DNA of 64,000 nt from Nonomuraea solani (lineage in GTDB: Bacteria > Actinomycetota > Actinomycetes > Streptosporangiales > Streptosporangiaceae). A model generated the notes under the pieces. It was not told the origin of the DNA. It saw only the letters and a program-made list of their open reading frames with translations, and ran no database searches. This document shows positions 15,115 to 23,241 of this stretch, piece after piece. The translations under genes were made by a program, and so were the position numbers. How positions within the stretch are numbered: the stretch's first letter is position 1; the number at the start of each line of letters is the position of its first letter. The DNA lies in assembly GCF_900108335.1 (NCBI RefSeq), contig NZ_FNVT01000009.1:62001-126000 (forward strand), written 5' to 3'.

Positions 15115-15967
15115 CGGTGACTCTCCTTTCCCGTCGTATCTGCCGGAGCAGGCCGGCGAGCACGCCGTCCCCTCCCACTTCGAGAAGCCTGGTGTCGGGA
15201 TCGCCGGCCAGCACGTGCCGCACGGACTGCGCCCAGAGCACGGTGTGATCGATCTGCTCCGCGAGCTCGGCGGCCATGGTCTCGGCCCGGTGCGGCCGGG
15301 CGGTGCGGTTGGCGAGCACGGGCACCCGCGGCTCCCGGCCAAGCGGCCCGTGTTCGAGCACCTCGGCGAACCGCCGGGCGGCCGGCGCCATGTACCGGGA
15401 GTGGAAGGGCCCGCTGACCGGCAGCGGCGTGACGGCGGCGGCGCCGGCCTCGGACAGGGCGGGCGTGACCGCGTCGAGCTCCCGCCGGGGACCGGCCAGC
15501 ACGATCTGCCGTGGGGCGTTGACCGCCGCCAGGTCGAGGGGACCAGACCGGATCACGTCGCGGACGGCGTCCTCGGTCAGCCCGGTCACGGCCGCCATGC
15601 CGCCGCGCACCTCGTCCATGAGCCGGGCCCGCTCGGCGATCAGCCGCAGCCCGTCCGCGAAGCCGAAGGCCCCGGCCGCCGCCAGGGCGTTGTACTCGCC
15701 CAGGCTGTGCCCGAGCATCACGTCCGGTGCCACCTCTTCGGTGTCGGCCAGGTGGCGGAAGGCCAGCGCGTTGATGGTGTAGACGGCGGGCTGGGTGAAC
15801 CTCGTCCGGTCGAGCACGCCGTCCGGGTCCTCCAGGCACAGCCGGCGGATGGAGTAGCCGAGCGTGTCGTCGGCCTCCTCGACGAGGCCGGGGTAGCGCG
15901 GGAAGAGGTCCCGCCCCATGCCGATCTGCTGGGTGCCCTGCCCTGGGAAGAGGGCGGCGAGCGTCAT
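15080..15967 (-). CDS. fabD: Malonyl-CoA:ACP acyltransferase of the trans-AT PKS type
   Basis: 295 residues. PGQGTQQIGMGRDLF, the nucleophile elbow GHSLGEYNAL with its Ser, RARLM carrying the malonyl-binding Arg and GPFHSRYM with the catalytic His are all present. The segments YSIRRLCLEDP and RTRFTQPAVYTINALA closely follow the discrete acyltransferases that serve trans-AT polyketide synthases, rather than housekeeping FabD. It loads malonyl groups onto free-standing carriers. It is coupled by ATGA overlap to the decarboxylase-type KS gene upstream and overlaps the MDR gene downstream. The ACP, Ser-KS and this acyltransferase form an uninterrupted trio. Confidence 0.88.
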   Translation of the reverse strand: MTLAALFPGQGTQQIGMGRDLFPRYPGLVEEADDTLGYSIRRLCLEDPDGVLDRTRFTQPAVYTINALAFRHLADTEEVAPDVMLGHSLGEYNALAAAGAFGFADGLRLIAERARLMDEVRGGMAAVTGLTEDAVRDVIRSGPLDLAAVNAPRQIVLAGPRRELDAVTPALSEAGAAAVTPLPVSGPFHSRYMAPAARRFAEVLEHGPLGREPRVPVLANRTARPHRAETMAAELAEQIDHTVLWAQSVRHVLAGDPDTRLLEVGGDGVLAGLLRQIRRERRVTDESGVRAPSRR

Positions 15968-17211
15968 CGGTCTTCTCCTTTCTGGGCTTGGGGGTGGCCG
16001 AGGACGACGGAGCTGTTGATGCCGCCGAACGCGAAGCTGTTGCTCAGGGCGAACCGCACCTCGCACGTCTCGGCGGTCGTCCCCACGAAACGCAGGTCGG
16101 ACCGCACGGGGGTGTCCAGCCACGGGTTGGGGTGGCAGTAGCCGCCGCTCATCTGGAGCGTGGTCGCCACCAGTTCCACGAGGCCGGCGGCGGAGAGGCA
16201 GTGGCCGGTGAGCGCCTTGGTGGCGTTGATCCGGACATGTCCGGAAGGTCCGAAGACGCGGTGCAGGGCGTCCGCCTCGGTGGCGTCGCCGAGCGCCGAG
16301 CCGGTGGCGTGCGCGTTGACGTAGTCGATGTCGTCCGGGGTGAGCCCGGCCGTGGCGATCGCCTGGCACATCGCGGCCACCTGGCCGTCGGCGTTCGGCT
16401 TCGTTCCACGGTGGCCGTCCAGCCGCTGGCCGTGGCCGAGCACCTCCGCCGTCACCGGGACGCCGCGCTCCGCCGCGTCCTCTGGCCGTTCCAGGACGAC
16501 GGCCGCGGCGCCCTGCCCGTAAAGGAAGCCGCTGCGATCGACGTCGAACGGCCGGCAGGCGTAGGACGACATCGCGCCGCTCCGCAGGAAGGCGGAGACC
16601 TCGATCTCCGACAGTTCGGACACCGGCGCCACCACCAGGCAGCGGGCCGCGAAGCCCGCCTGCACCAGCCGGACGGCCTGGGCCAGCGCCACGGTGCCGC
16701 TGGCGGACGCGCCGCCGACGCTGAACCCCTCGGCGTGCGCCCCGACCGTCTGGCTCACCGTGCCGACCGCGTCGGTGTCGAACACGTCCAGGATGTGGCT
16801 CGGTTGCACCAGGCCGGGATCGTCGGCGTACCTGATCACCTTGCCGGCCTGGTCGCCGAGCGCCAGGTTGTTGCCCGCGACGATCACCGTCGCCGCCGAC
16901 CGCTCCTTCTCGGAGAGCCGGGCGGCGCGCGCCGCGGCGAGCGCCACGCAGGCCGCGGTCCGCGCCGGCCGCGCGGCGCGTCCCGCCGCCCGGCGCAGCC
17001 GCCGGTGCGCCTCCCGGTCGTCTCCGAGGTGGTCGTCCGCCCAGTCGCGGACGCTGAAGGAGCCCAGCAGGGACGCCGGGACGGGCTCGTGCCCGGGAAC
17101 GAGCTCCGCCGCGCCGAAGGCGTTCCCGCCCTCGCGCAGCATCGTGTCGAAGTCCGCCAGGCGGCCGCTCCCCGGCAGGAGCACGGCCGCGCCGGTGATC
17201 GCGACTCTCAT
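15964..17211 (-). CDS. Ketosynthase homologue with Cys-to-Ser active site (malonyl-ACP decarboxylase type)
   Basis: 415 residues with full KS fold. The nucleophile segment reads EGFSVGGASASGTVAL, so the catalytic Cys position is Ser (codon 16705-16707). The two His motifs remain: VNAHATGS and TKALTGHCLSAAG. This combination, with ALSNSFAFGGINSSVVL at the end, is the signature of decarboxylating KS proteins of HMG-CoA-synthase (beta-branching) cassettes, which turn malonyl-ACP into acetyl-ACP. It is flanked by an ACP and a trans-AT-type acyltransferase, the two partners needed. No HMG synthase or enoyl-CoA hydratase pair is visible, so the acetyl-ACP may serve as a primer instead (inference). 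A chain-length-factor-like role is an alternative. Confidence 0.82.
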   Translation of the reverse strand: MRVAITGAAVLLPGSGRLADFDTMLREGGNAFGAAELVPGHEPVPASLLGSFSVRDWADDHLGDDREAHRRLRRAAGRAARPARTAACVALAAARAARLSEKERSAATVIVAGNNLALGDQAGKVIRYADDPGLVQPSHILDVFDTDAVGTVSQTVGAHAEGFSVGGASASGTVALAQAVRLVQAGFAARCLVVAPVSELSEIEVSAFLRSGAMSSYACRPFDVDRSGFLYGQGAAAVVLERPEDAAERGVPVTAEVLGHGQRLDGHRGTKPNADGQVAAMCQAIATAGLTPDDIDYVNAHATGSALGDATEADALHRVFGPSGHVRINATKALTGHCLSAAGLVELVATTLQMSGGYCHPNPWLDTPVRSDLRFVGTTAETCEVRFALSNSFAFGGINSSVVLGHPQAQKGEDR

Positions 17212-17489
17212 GAATCCTCTTGGGCCGTCTTGCCCGCGATGTACGTGGTCAGCTCGCTGAGGGTCGAATGCTGGTACAGCACGTCGGCCTCCTCTTTCAG
17301 GCCGTACTCGCGGTTGATCGTCCCTATGAGCTCCACGCCCAGGACCGAGTCGAGCCCGAGGTCGCGGAACGCCGTGTCCTCGCCCACCTCGTCGGGCTCC
17401 ACGTACAGGACCTCGGCGATATGGGCGCGCAGCGCCCCGCGGATCTCGTTGGTCTGCTCCTGAACGGTCATCGTCATCTGTCCCTTCAT
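17208..17489 (-). CDS. Acyl carrier protein
   Basis: 93 residues; phosphopantetheine-attachment Ser in FRDLGLDSVLGVELIGTINR. It is a PKS-type carrier with the LYQHSTLSELTTYI third helix. The first ATG (17489) overlaps the stop of the upstream KS gene, but AAGGGACAG inside the first codons favours initiation at MTMTVQ (17477); both give the same carrier domain. The KS gene upstream and the decarboxylase-type KS gene downstream are both joined by 4-bp overlaps. It is the likely malonyl-loaded substrate of the Ser-KS. Confidence 0.88.
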   Translation of the reverse strand: MKGQMTMTVQEQTNEIRGALRAHIAEVLYVEPDEVGEDTAFRDLGLDSVLGVELIGTINREYGLKEEADVLYQHSTLSELTTYIAGKTAQEDS

Positions 17490-19282
17490 CGGATCGGGTG
17501 CGGGTCGCCCTTGAACCAGTGCGGACGCCGTTCAAACGGGTACGGCGCCAGAGCGACCCTGCTCGGTTCCCGGCCGGGCCAGGTCTGCGCCCAGTCGGTG
17601 GCTCCGCCGTCGAGCCAGGAGGCCACGGCGGAGCGCTGCTCGCCGCCGAGGCGATCAAGCGCTCGCGGGGATTCGGTCTCTGGAGTGGCCACGGCGGGGT
17701 GCGCGGTGTCGGCCGCGATCGCGCCGAGCGCGTCGCCGAGCCCCTCCAGGTCGTCGGCGACCACCGCGCGGCGGACGGCCAGCGGTGCGCGGCCGTGCTG
17801 CAACGTCCAGGCGACGGCCGCCACGTCGACTGCCGCGTCGGCCACCGTGCCGGCTGCCGTGTCGGCTGTCGTGCCGGCCGCCGTGATGACCTCGCGGAGG
17901 CCGCCGGCGAGGCGGCGCAGCGCCGAAGGCGTGGCCGCGGACAGGGGGAAGACCAGGGGGCCGTCGGGGCGGGGCTGGTCCGGCGGCGCGGGCGGCTCCT
18001 CAATGAGGACGTGGGCGAGCGCCCCGCCGAGCCCGAAGGAGTTGACGCCGGCCCGGCGCGGAGAGTCCGACGGCGGCCAGGCGACGTCGTGGTCGGCGAT
18101 CGCCATCGGGGCGCCCGTCAGGTCGATGCCGGGATCGGGCGCGTCAAGTCCCGCGATGCGCGGGATCCTGCCGTGGGCCAGCACCAGCGCGGCCTTCACC
18201 AGCCCGATGAGGCCGGCGGCCGGCTCCAGATGGCCGATGTTCGCCTTGACCGAGCCGATCCACACCTTGCCCTCAGGACCGCCGGCGCGATCTTCGGAAG
18301 CGCCGTCCGTGAGAGCGCGCCGCAGCCCTTCCACCTCCACCGCGTCGCCGCCGGTGCCGGTGCCGTGGGCTTCCAGGTGGCCGATGGAGCGGACGGGGAC
18401 TCCCGCCGCCCGTGCCGCCCGGGTGATGAGCCGGGCCTGGGACTCGGCGTCGGTCCCGGTGAGCCCGCCCGCCTGCCCGTCGTGGCCCAGCTCGACGCCT
18501 CGGATCACGGCGCGGATCGGGTCGCCGTCCCTGAGCGCGTCCGGCAGCGGCTTGATCAGTACGCAGGCGCCGCCCTCACCCCGGACGTACCCGTCGTGAC
18601 AGGCGCTGAACGGCACCGACTCGCCGGTCGGCGACAGCGCCCCGGCCCGGTAGGCGGTACTGGCGTAGAAGCCCTGGCAGATGACGTTGGCGGCGCCCAC
18701 CAGCGCCATGGGGAAGTCGCCCGCCTGCAGCCCGCGTACGGCCAGGCCGAGCGCGGTCAGACCGGAGGAACAGGCGGAGTCGATCGCCGTGCTGGGCCCG
18801 GTCAGCCCGAAATGGTAGGAGACCCGGTTGGGTATGAAGGTGGTCAGCGCACCCGGCAGCGCGCCGCTGTCCACGGCCCCCGCGCAGCCCATCCGTTCCC
18901 GGTAGTCGGTCATGCACGTGCCCGCGAAGACCGCGACGGGCCGTCCCTTCAAGCTCTCCGGGTTCACGGCGGCGTCCTCGACGGCGTGCCAGGCCAGTTC
19001 CAGGAACATGCGCTGCTGCGGGTCGGTCCAGGCGGCCATCCGCCGGGAGATGCCGAAGAAGTCGGCGTCGAACCCGCCGACGTCCGGGATCAGCGCCGCC
19101 CGGGGGGTGCCGACGGGCACGTCTCCGTGGTCGAGCCCCGGAACCCGCTCCGGTGGGATCGGCGCCACCATCCGTGTGCCCTTCCCGAGCAGGTTCCACA
19201 GCTCGCGGACGTTCTCTGCCCCGGCGACCCGGCACGACATGCCGATGATCGCGACGGGGGTGGCCACTGTCTGGGCGTCCAT
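17486..19282 (-). CDS. Free-standing modular-PKS-type ketosynthase with post-KS linker
   Basis: 598 residues. Motifs in order: VAIIGMSCRVAGAENVRELW, TDPQQRMFLELAW, the active site DSACSSGLTALGLA, HGTGTGGDAVEV and NIGHLEPAAGL. This is a complete, catalytically competent type I KS. Residues about 430-598 are a post-KS adapter ending VALAPYPFERRPHWF, the sequence that closes KS-AT or trans-AT KS linkers in modular enzymes. No AT, KR or ACP domain follows, so the protein is a one-domain module served by the discrete AT and ACP. The heptamer pair at 19317-19334 lies 35 bp upstream of the ATG. A 57-bp gap separates it from accC. Confidence 0.9.
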   Translation of the reverse strand: MDAQTVATPVAIIGMSCRVAGAENVRELWNLLGKGTRMVAPIPPERVPGLDHGDVPVGTPRAALIPDVGGFDADFFGISRRMAAWTDPQQRMFLELAWHAVEDAAVNPESLKGRPVAVFAGTCMTDYRERMGCAGAVDSGALPGALTTFIPNRVSYHFGLTGPSTAIDSACSSGLTALGLAVRGLQAGDFPMALVGAANVICQGFYASTAYRAGALSPTGESVPFSACHDGYVRGEGGACVLIKPLPDALRDGDPIRAVIRGVELGHDGQAGGLTGTDAESQARLITRAARAAGVPVRSIGHLEAHGTGTGGDAVEVEGLRRALTDGASEDRAGGPEGKVWIGSVKANIGHLEPAAGLIGLVKAALVLAHGRIPRIAGLDAPDPGIDLTGAPMAIADHDVAWPPSDSPRRAGVNSFGLGGALAHVLIEEPPAPPDQPRPDGPLVFPLSAATPSALRRLAGGLREVITAAGTTADTAAGTVADAAVDVAAVAWTLQHGRAPLAVRRAVVADDLEGLGDALGAIAADTAHPAVATPETESPRALDRLGGEQRSAVASWLDGGATDWAQTWPGREPSRVALAPYPFERRPHWFKGDPHPIR

Positions 19283-19316
19283 CGTTACCTCCTCTCCTCA
19301 CGAGCTTGGGAGAGCG

Positions 19317-19334
19317 CGGTGACACGCCGGTGAC
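19317..19334 (+). promoter_or_regulatory. SARP-box-like direct heptamer repeat upstream of the modular KS gene
   Basis: CGGTGAC-ACGC-CGGTGAC, two identical heptamers 11 bp apart, ending 35 bp from the KS ATG. The core GTGAC-x-CGCCGGTGACGCG is shared with the complementary strand of the pair at 11478, which makes chance less likely. Confidence 0.45.
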
Positions 19335-19339
19335 GCGCT

Positions 19340-20692
19340 TCAGACGCCCGGGGGTTCCCGCAGGGACTCGATCAGGCCGAGACGGTGGGTGCCGGAACGG
19401 AACGCGGGGTCGGCCAGGACCCGGCGCAGGAAGGCCGTGTTGGTGGTCAGGCCGTCGCAACGGAACTCGCCGAGGGCGCGGTCGAGCCGCCGGATCGCGC
19501 GATCGCGGGTGGGCGCCCAGGCGATGATCTTGGCCAGCAGGGAGTCGTAATGGGGCGGGACGACGGCGTCGGGCACCAGGTAGGTGTCGACGCGGATGCC
19601 AGGGCCGCCGGGAAGCGCCAGGTAGCCGACGTCGCCCGCCGACCCCGCCCAGTCGCGGTCGGGGTCCTCGGCGTTGACCCGGGCCTCGATGGCGTGGCCG
19701 TCGAGGCGTACGTCGCGCTGGTCCAGGGCGAGAGGCTCGCCGGCCGCTTCGCGGATCATCGTCTCGACGATGTCGATGCCGGTGCGCGCCTCGGTCACCG
19801 GGTGCTCGACCTGCAGGCGGGCGTTCATCTCGATGAAGTGGGCGTTGCGGTCGCCGTCCACGAGGAACTCGAACGTGCCGACGTTGCGCAGCCCGATGGC
19901 CCGGGCGCCGGTGACGGCGGCCTCCCACAGGGCGTGCCGGACGTCATCGGGCAGATCGGGGGCGGGCGACTCCTCGATGATCTTCTGGTGGCGGCGCTGC
20001 ACGGAGCAGTCGCGCTCACCGAGATGGATCACGTTCCCGTGGGAGTCGGCGATGACCTGGACCTCGATGTGCCGGCCGTCCCGTACGAACTTCTCCACAT
20101 AGACGCGCTCGTCATGGAACAACGCCAGGGCGGTCGAACGGGCGGCCTCGAACGCCTCCGCCAGATCGGCCGGATCGTGGACCGGGACGATGCCCCGCCC
20201 GCCGCCCCCGGCCAGCGCCTTGAGCACGACCGGGTAGCCGATCTTCTCCGCCTGGGCCGCCGCGTCGTCCTCGCCGGTCAGCGGGTCGGGTGAGCCGGGC
20301 AGCACGGGCAGGCCGGCCTTCCGCATGGCGGCGCGGGCGGCCTGCTTGTCGCCCATCAGCGTCAGGTGCTCGGGTGCGGGGCCGATGAAGGCCAGGCCCG
20401 CGTCCCGGCACGCGGTCGCGAACTCGCTCTCCTCGGCCAGGAAACCGAAACCGGGATGGACGGCCTCGGCCTTCGTGCGCGCGGCCCCGTACAGGAGTGA
20501 GGGAATGGACAGATAGCTGCGGCCGGCCTGGGGCGGGCCGACGCACACGGCGTCGTCGGCCAGGCGGACGGCGAGACTGTCGCGATCGGCGGTGGAGTAG
20601 GCCACCACCGCCCGGATGCCCATCTCCCGGCAGGTGCGCAGGATACGGACGGCGACCTCGCCGCGGTTGGCGATCAGAATGCTCCGGAACAC
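19340..20692 (-). CDS. accC: Biotin carboxylase subunit of acetyl-CoA carboxylase
   Basis: 450 residues, the classical AccC length. ILIANRGEVAVRILRTCREMG opens the protein, followed by the ATP-grasp glycine loop VVLKALAGGGGRGI, HLGERDCSVQRRHQKIIEE and NARLQVEHPVTE. It carboxylates biotin on the carrier using ATP and bicarbonate. Translation starts at GTG, four bases after the accB stop, so it is tightly coupled. Actinomycetes usually use a long alpha subunit with BC and BCCP fused. A separate E. coli-type BC with its own BCCP and AccDA implies a dedicated malonyl-CoA supply for the cluster, as known for some polyketide clusters. Confidence 0.93.
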   Translation of the reverse strand: MFRSILIANRGEVAVRILRTCREMGIRAVVAYSTADRDSLAVRLADDAVCVGPPQAGRSYLSIPSLLYGAARTKAEAVHPGFGFLAEESEFATACRDAGLAFIGPAPEHLTLMGDKQAARAAMRKAGLPVLPGSPDPLTGEDDAAAQAEKIGYPVVLKALAGGGGRGIVPVHDPADLAEAFEAARSTALALFHDERVYVEKFVRDGRHIEVQVIADSHGNVIHLGERDCSVQRRHQKIIEESPAPDLPDDVRHALWEAAVTGARAIGLRNVGTFEFLVDGDRNAHFIEMNARLQVEHPVTEARTGIDIVETMIREAAGEPLALDQRDVRLDGHAIEARVNAEDPDRDWAGSAGDVGYLALPGGPGIRVDTYLVPDAVVPPHYDSLLAKIIAWAPTRDRAIRRLDRALGEFRCDGLTTNTAFLRRVLADPAFRSGTHRLGLIESLREPPGV

Positions 20693-20696
20693 GTCG

Positions 20697-21155
20697 TCAC
20701 TCCCCGGAGGCGGGCCTCAGAGTGGCGAGGACCTCCTCGTACTCGATCACCTGTTTGTCCTCGGCACGGAACTCCTCGATGACGCCCGCCTGAGCGGTCT
20801 TGACGGGGGTGTAGGTCTTCATGGCCTCGACCAGGCCGATCTGCCCGCCCTCTCCGACGTGGTCGCCTTCTTCGGCGAACGGCGGGTCGTCGGGCGCCGG
20901 CCGGCGGTAGAAGACCCCCACCGTGGGCGCCTTGACCTCCACCAGGCCGCTGTCCCGATCCTCAGGCGGTTCGGGCGCGTCAGGCACCGGCGCCGGGGAA
21001 GGAGCGGCCGCCTCGCCCTGGATCTCGACGACGGCGCCGTCCGCCTCCACCCGCACGCCGCTCACCGGGCTCTGTCCCATCGCCCCGATCAGGTCCTTGG
21101 CGGCCGTCACGGCGGCGTCCAGAGCGGCCCCATCGGCGTCTCGCTTTTCCATCAT
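20697..21155 (-). CDS. accB: Biotin carboxyl carrier protein
   Basis: 152 residues. An N-terminal region precedes a Pro/Ala-rich linker (AAPSPAPVPDAPEPPED). The lipoyl-like biotinyl domain follows: VEVKAPTVGVFYRRPAPDDPP, then GLVEAMKTYTPV with the biotinylated Lys in EAMK. The canonical EAMKM is EAMKT here, a tolerated change. The ATG overlaps the accDA stop by one base (TGATG), so accDA-accB-accC is a coupled unit delivering malonyl-CoA to the cluster. Full length and motif complete. Confidence 0.92.
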   Translation of the reverse strand: MMEKRDADGAALDAAVTAAKDLIGAMGQSPVSGVRVEADGAVVEIQGEAAAPSPAPVPDAPEPPEDRDSGLVEVKAPTVGVFYRRPAPDDPPFAEEGDHVGEGGQIGLVEAMKTYTPVKTAQAGVIEEFRAEDKQVIEYEEVLATLRPASGE

Positions 21156-22840
21156 CAACCTTCCGTTTCTGAAGCCAGGCGGGTGCACCAGCGCCTGTCG
21201 AGGTCGTGCAGCCGCCGCCACCGCCGGGCGACGAGGTCCTCGGGCGCGGTGGCGAGCAGCGGAGCCAGGTGTTCGCGCAGTTCCCCGGCGAGCAGCCGGG
21301 CGGCGGCGTCCGGGTCGGCGCCGGCCCCTTCGGGCGGCTCGGGCACGATGGCGTCGACCAGGCCCAGCCGGTGCAGGTCGGCGGCCCGCAGGTGCAGCGC
21401 CCTGGCCGCCTCCGGGGCGTGGGCGGAGTCGTTGAACAGGATCGCGGCGCAGCCTTCCGGGCTGATCACCGAGAGCGTGGCGTTCTCCTGCATGAGCAGC
21501 CGGTCGCCGACCGCGAGCGCCAGAGCGCCGCCGCTGCCCCCTTCGCCGGTGACCACGCACAGCACCGGGATCGCCACGCCGGCCGCCATGAGCAGGGTCT
21601 CGGCGATCGCCCCGCTCTGGTTGTCCTGTTCCGCGGTGACTCCCGGGTACGCGCCCGGCGTGTCGATGAGCGTGATCACCGGCAGCCCCCACCGCTGGGC
21701 CAGCTCCATCAGCCGGACCGCCTTGCGATAGCCGGCCGGATGCGACATGCCGTAGTTGTGCTCCGGCAACCGGGCCGGATCGCTGCCCTTGCGGTGACCC
21801 AGCACCACGGTCGGCACGCCGTCCAGCCAGGCCAGACCTCCGCACAGGGCCGGGTCGTCGCCGCTCCAGCGGTCGCCGCCCAGCTCCACGAATCCCGTCC
21901 AGACGCGGTCGATGTAGGCGCGCGGGTCGGGACGGGCCGTGTCACGCACCGCGCGTACCGCGGCCCAGGGGTCGGGGTCGTCCTGCCGCGGCGTTCGCCG
22001 AGGCGCCGCGTCCGGCTCGAACGTGTACTCGTCCGGCACGGCCGTGAACTCCACCAGCCGTCCCAGCAGCTCGGGCAGCCGCGAACGGGCGATCACCAGA
22101 TCGACGTGGCCCTGCTCCTTGAGGAACTCCGCCCGCTGGAAGCCGTCGGGCAACTCCTGGGCCATGGTCTGCGCGATCACGCGAGGCCCGGTGAACCCGG
22201 CACGGGCGCCCTCCTCGGCCACGATCACATCGCCCAGGGCGGCGAACGAGGCCGCCACTCCCCCGTACACGGGGTCGGTCAGCACGCTGATGTACGGGAC
22301 CCCCGCCTTGCGCAGCCTGCCGATCGCGGCGGCGGTCCTGGCCATCTGCACCAGCGAGATCACGCCCTCCTGCATGCGCGCGCCGCCGGAGGCGGACACG
22401 GCGAGCAGGGGGACGTGGGCGCGCAGGGCGTGCTCGGCCGCGTACACGATCTTGTCTCCGACGACGGCCCCCATGCTGCCGCCGAGGAAGTCGAAGTCCA
22501 GCACGGCCACGACCACGTCATGGCCGCCCATCCGCGCCGTCCCCGTCACCACGGCCTCCGCCAGGCCGGTGTCGGTGATCGCCTGGCGCAGCCGCTCGGG
22601 GTAGGGGAGCCGGTCGGTGAAGTCCAGCGGGTCGGTGGCCGTCAGGTCCTCGCCGAACTCCTGGAAGCTGCCGTCCTCGACGAGCTGGGCGATCCGATCG
22701 TGGGCGCCGAGCCGGAAGTAGTGCCCGCACTCCAGGCAGATCCCGGCCTGGCGCAGGCGCTCCCGGCTCAGCCATGCTCCACATTTCGGACACTTTCGCC
22801 ACTGCTCGGCCTGATCGCCGATGCGCGACAGCATGTCCAC
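21155..22840 (-). CDS. accDA: Fused acetyl-CoA carboxylase carboxyltransferase (AccD-AccA)
   Basis: About 561 residues. The first half is AccD, with the zinc ribbon CPKC...CLECG near residues 17-38, DFLGGSMGAVVGDKIV and ALRAHVPLLAVSASGGARMQEG. The second half is AccA, with YIDRVWTGFVELGGDRW, YGMSHPAGYRKAVRLM, TLIDTPGAYPGV and GEGGSGGALALAVGDRL. Both halves keep their acyl-CoA and carboxybiotin loops. The enzyme transfers CO2 from carboxybiotin to acetyl-CoA. The GTG at 22840 is chosen because AAGGGG lies 10 bases upstream and the protein then begins just before the zinc ribbon; ATGs at 22873 and 22918 are alternatives. It is the first gene of the minus-strand operon. Confidence 0.88.
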   Translation of the reverse strand: MDMLSRIGDQAEQWRKCPKCGAWLSRERLRQAGICLECGHYFRLGAHDRIAQLVEDGSFQEFGEDLTATDPLDFTDRLPYPERLRQAITDTGLAEAVVTGTARMGGHDVVVAVLDFDFLGGSMGAVVGDKIVYAAEHALRAHVPLLAVSASGGARMQEGVISLVQMARTAAAIGRLRKAGVPYISVLTDPVYGGVAASFAALGDVIVAEEGARAGFTGPRVIAQTMAQELPDGFQRAEFLKEQGHVDLVIARSRLPELLGRLVEFTAVPDEYTFEPDAAPRRTPRQDDPDPWAAVRAVRDTARPDPRAYIDRVWTGFVELGGDRWSGDDPALCGGLAWLDGVPTVVLGHRKGSDPARLPEHNYGMSHPAGYRKAVRLMELAQRWGLPVITLIDTPGAYPGVTAEQDNQSGAIAETLLMAAGVAIPVLCVVTGEGGSGGALALAVGDRLLMQENATLSVISPEGCAAILFNDSAHAPEAARALHLRAADLHRLGLVDAIVPEPPEGAGADPDAAARLLAGELREHLAPLLATAPEDLVARRWRRLHDLDRRWCTRLASETEG

Positions 22841-22923
22841 CGCGTGGTCACCCCTTGATGTTGAGAAACGCATACTCCTGACGGGGTCACCATGCCGTGC
22901 CCGCGAAATGCCGGCCACCGCGT

Positions 22924-22966
22924 GTTCCGTTCCATGGAACGAGCGCGCTGTTCCACTCTGTCGAAC
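22924..22966. promoter_or_regulatory. Tandem palindromic operators in the central divergent promoter (sites 3 and 4)
   Basis: Site 3, GTTCCGTTCCATGGAAC (22924-22940), is a perfect GTTCC-N7-GGAAC. Site 4, GTTCCACTCTGTCGAAC (22950-22966), has one arm mismatch. They start 26 bp apart, about 2.5 helical turns, between accDA (22840) and the plus-strand operon (23038). One tandem-bound regulator could control both operons. Confidence 0.62.
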
Positions 22967-23037
22967 AGAGAATTGTTTCGCGACCCTTCAGCGCCGGAGG
23001 CTGATATTCCGAATATCCGATGAGGGGAAGCGTTTCC

Positions 23038-23241
23038 ATGCGGCCAGTGCTTTTGGCGGGCGGGCCTCAGGACCTGCCGGATGACGTACGACACCGGCAG
23101 GTCCCCGCCGCGGAGAACAAGATCAGCGTGGAGTTCCGCGGCGGCCGCGAGCATTTCTGCTACACCGGCGAATCCCGTACGGACTCTGGCGACGTGATCG
23201 CCGTCTACGAATGGTCCTACCGTACGGAGATCGCCGAATGA
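23038..23241 (+). CDS. Small conserved protein (DUF5988-like)
   Basis: 67 residues from the ATG at 23038, behind GAGGGGAAG. The pattern LLAGGPQDLPDD-V, KISVEFRGGREHFCYTGE and VIAVYEWSYRTEIAE resembles small actinomycete proteins grouped as DUF5988, often found in polyketide and RiPP clusters with no assigned function. It is the first gene of the plus-strand operon and overlaps the FabF-type KS gene by 4 bp. The family assignment is from memory of the motif only. Confidence 0.65.
   Translation: MRPVLLAGGPQDLPDDVRHRQVPAAENKISVEFRGGREHFCYTGESRTDSGDVIAVYEWSYRTEIAE

Noticed and set aside
15964..17211. Chain-length factor of a type II PKS
   Set aside because: Chain-length factors usually have Gln at the Cys position and pair with a coupled KS-alpha. 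Here the residue is Ser, both catalytic His remain, and the neighbours are an ACP and a trans-AT acyltransferase.
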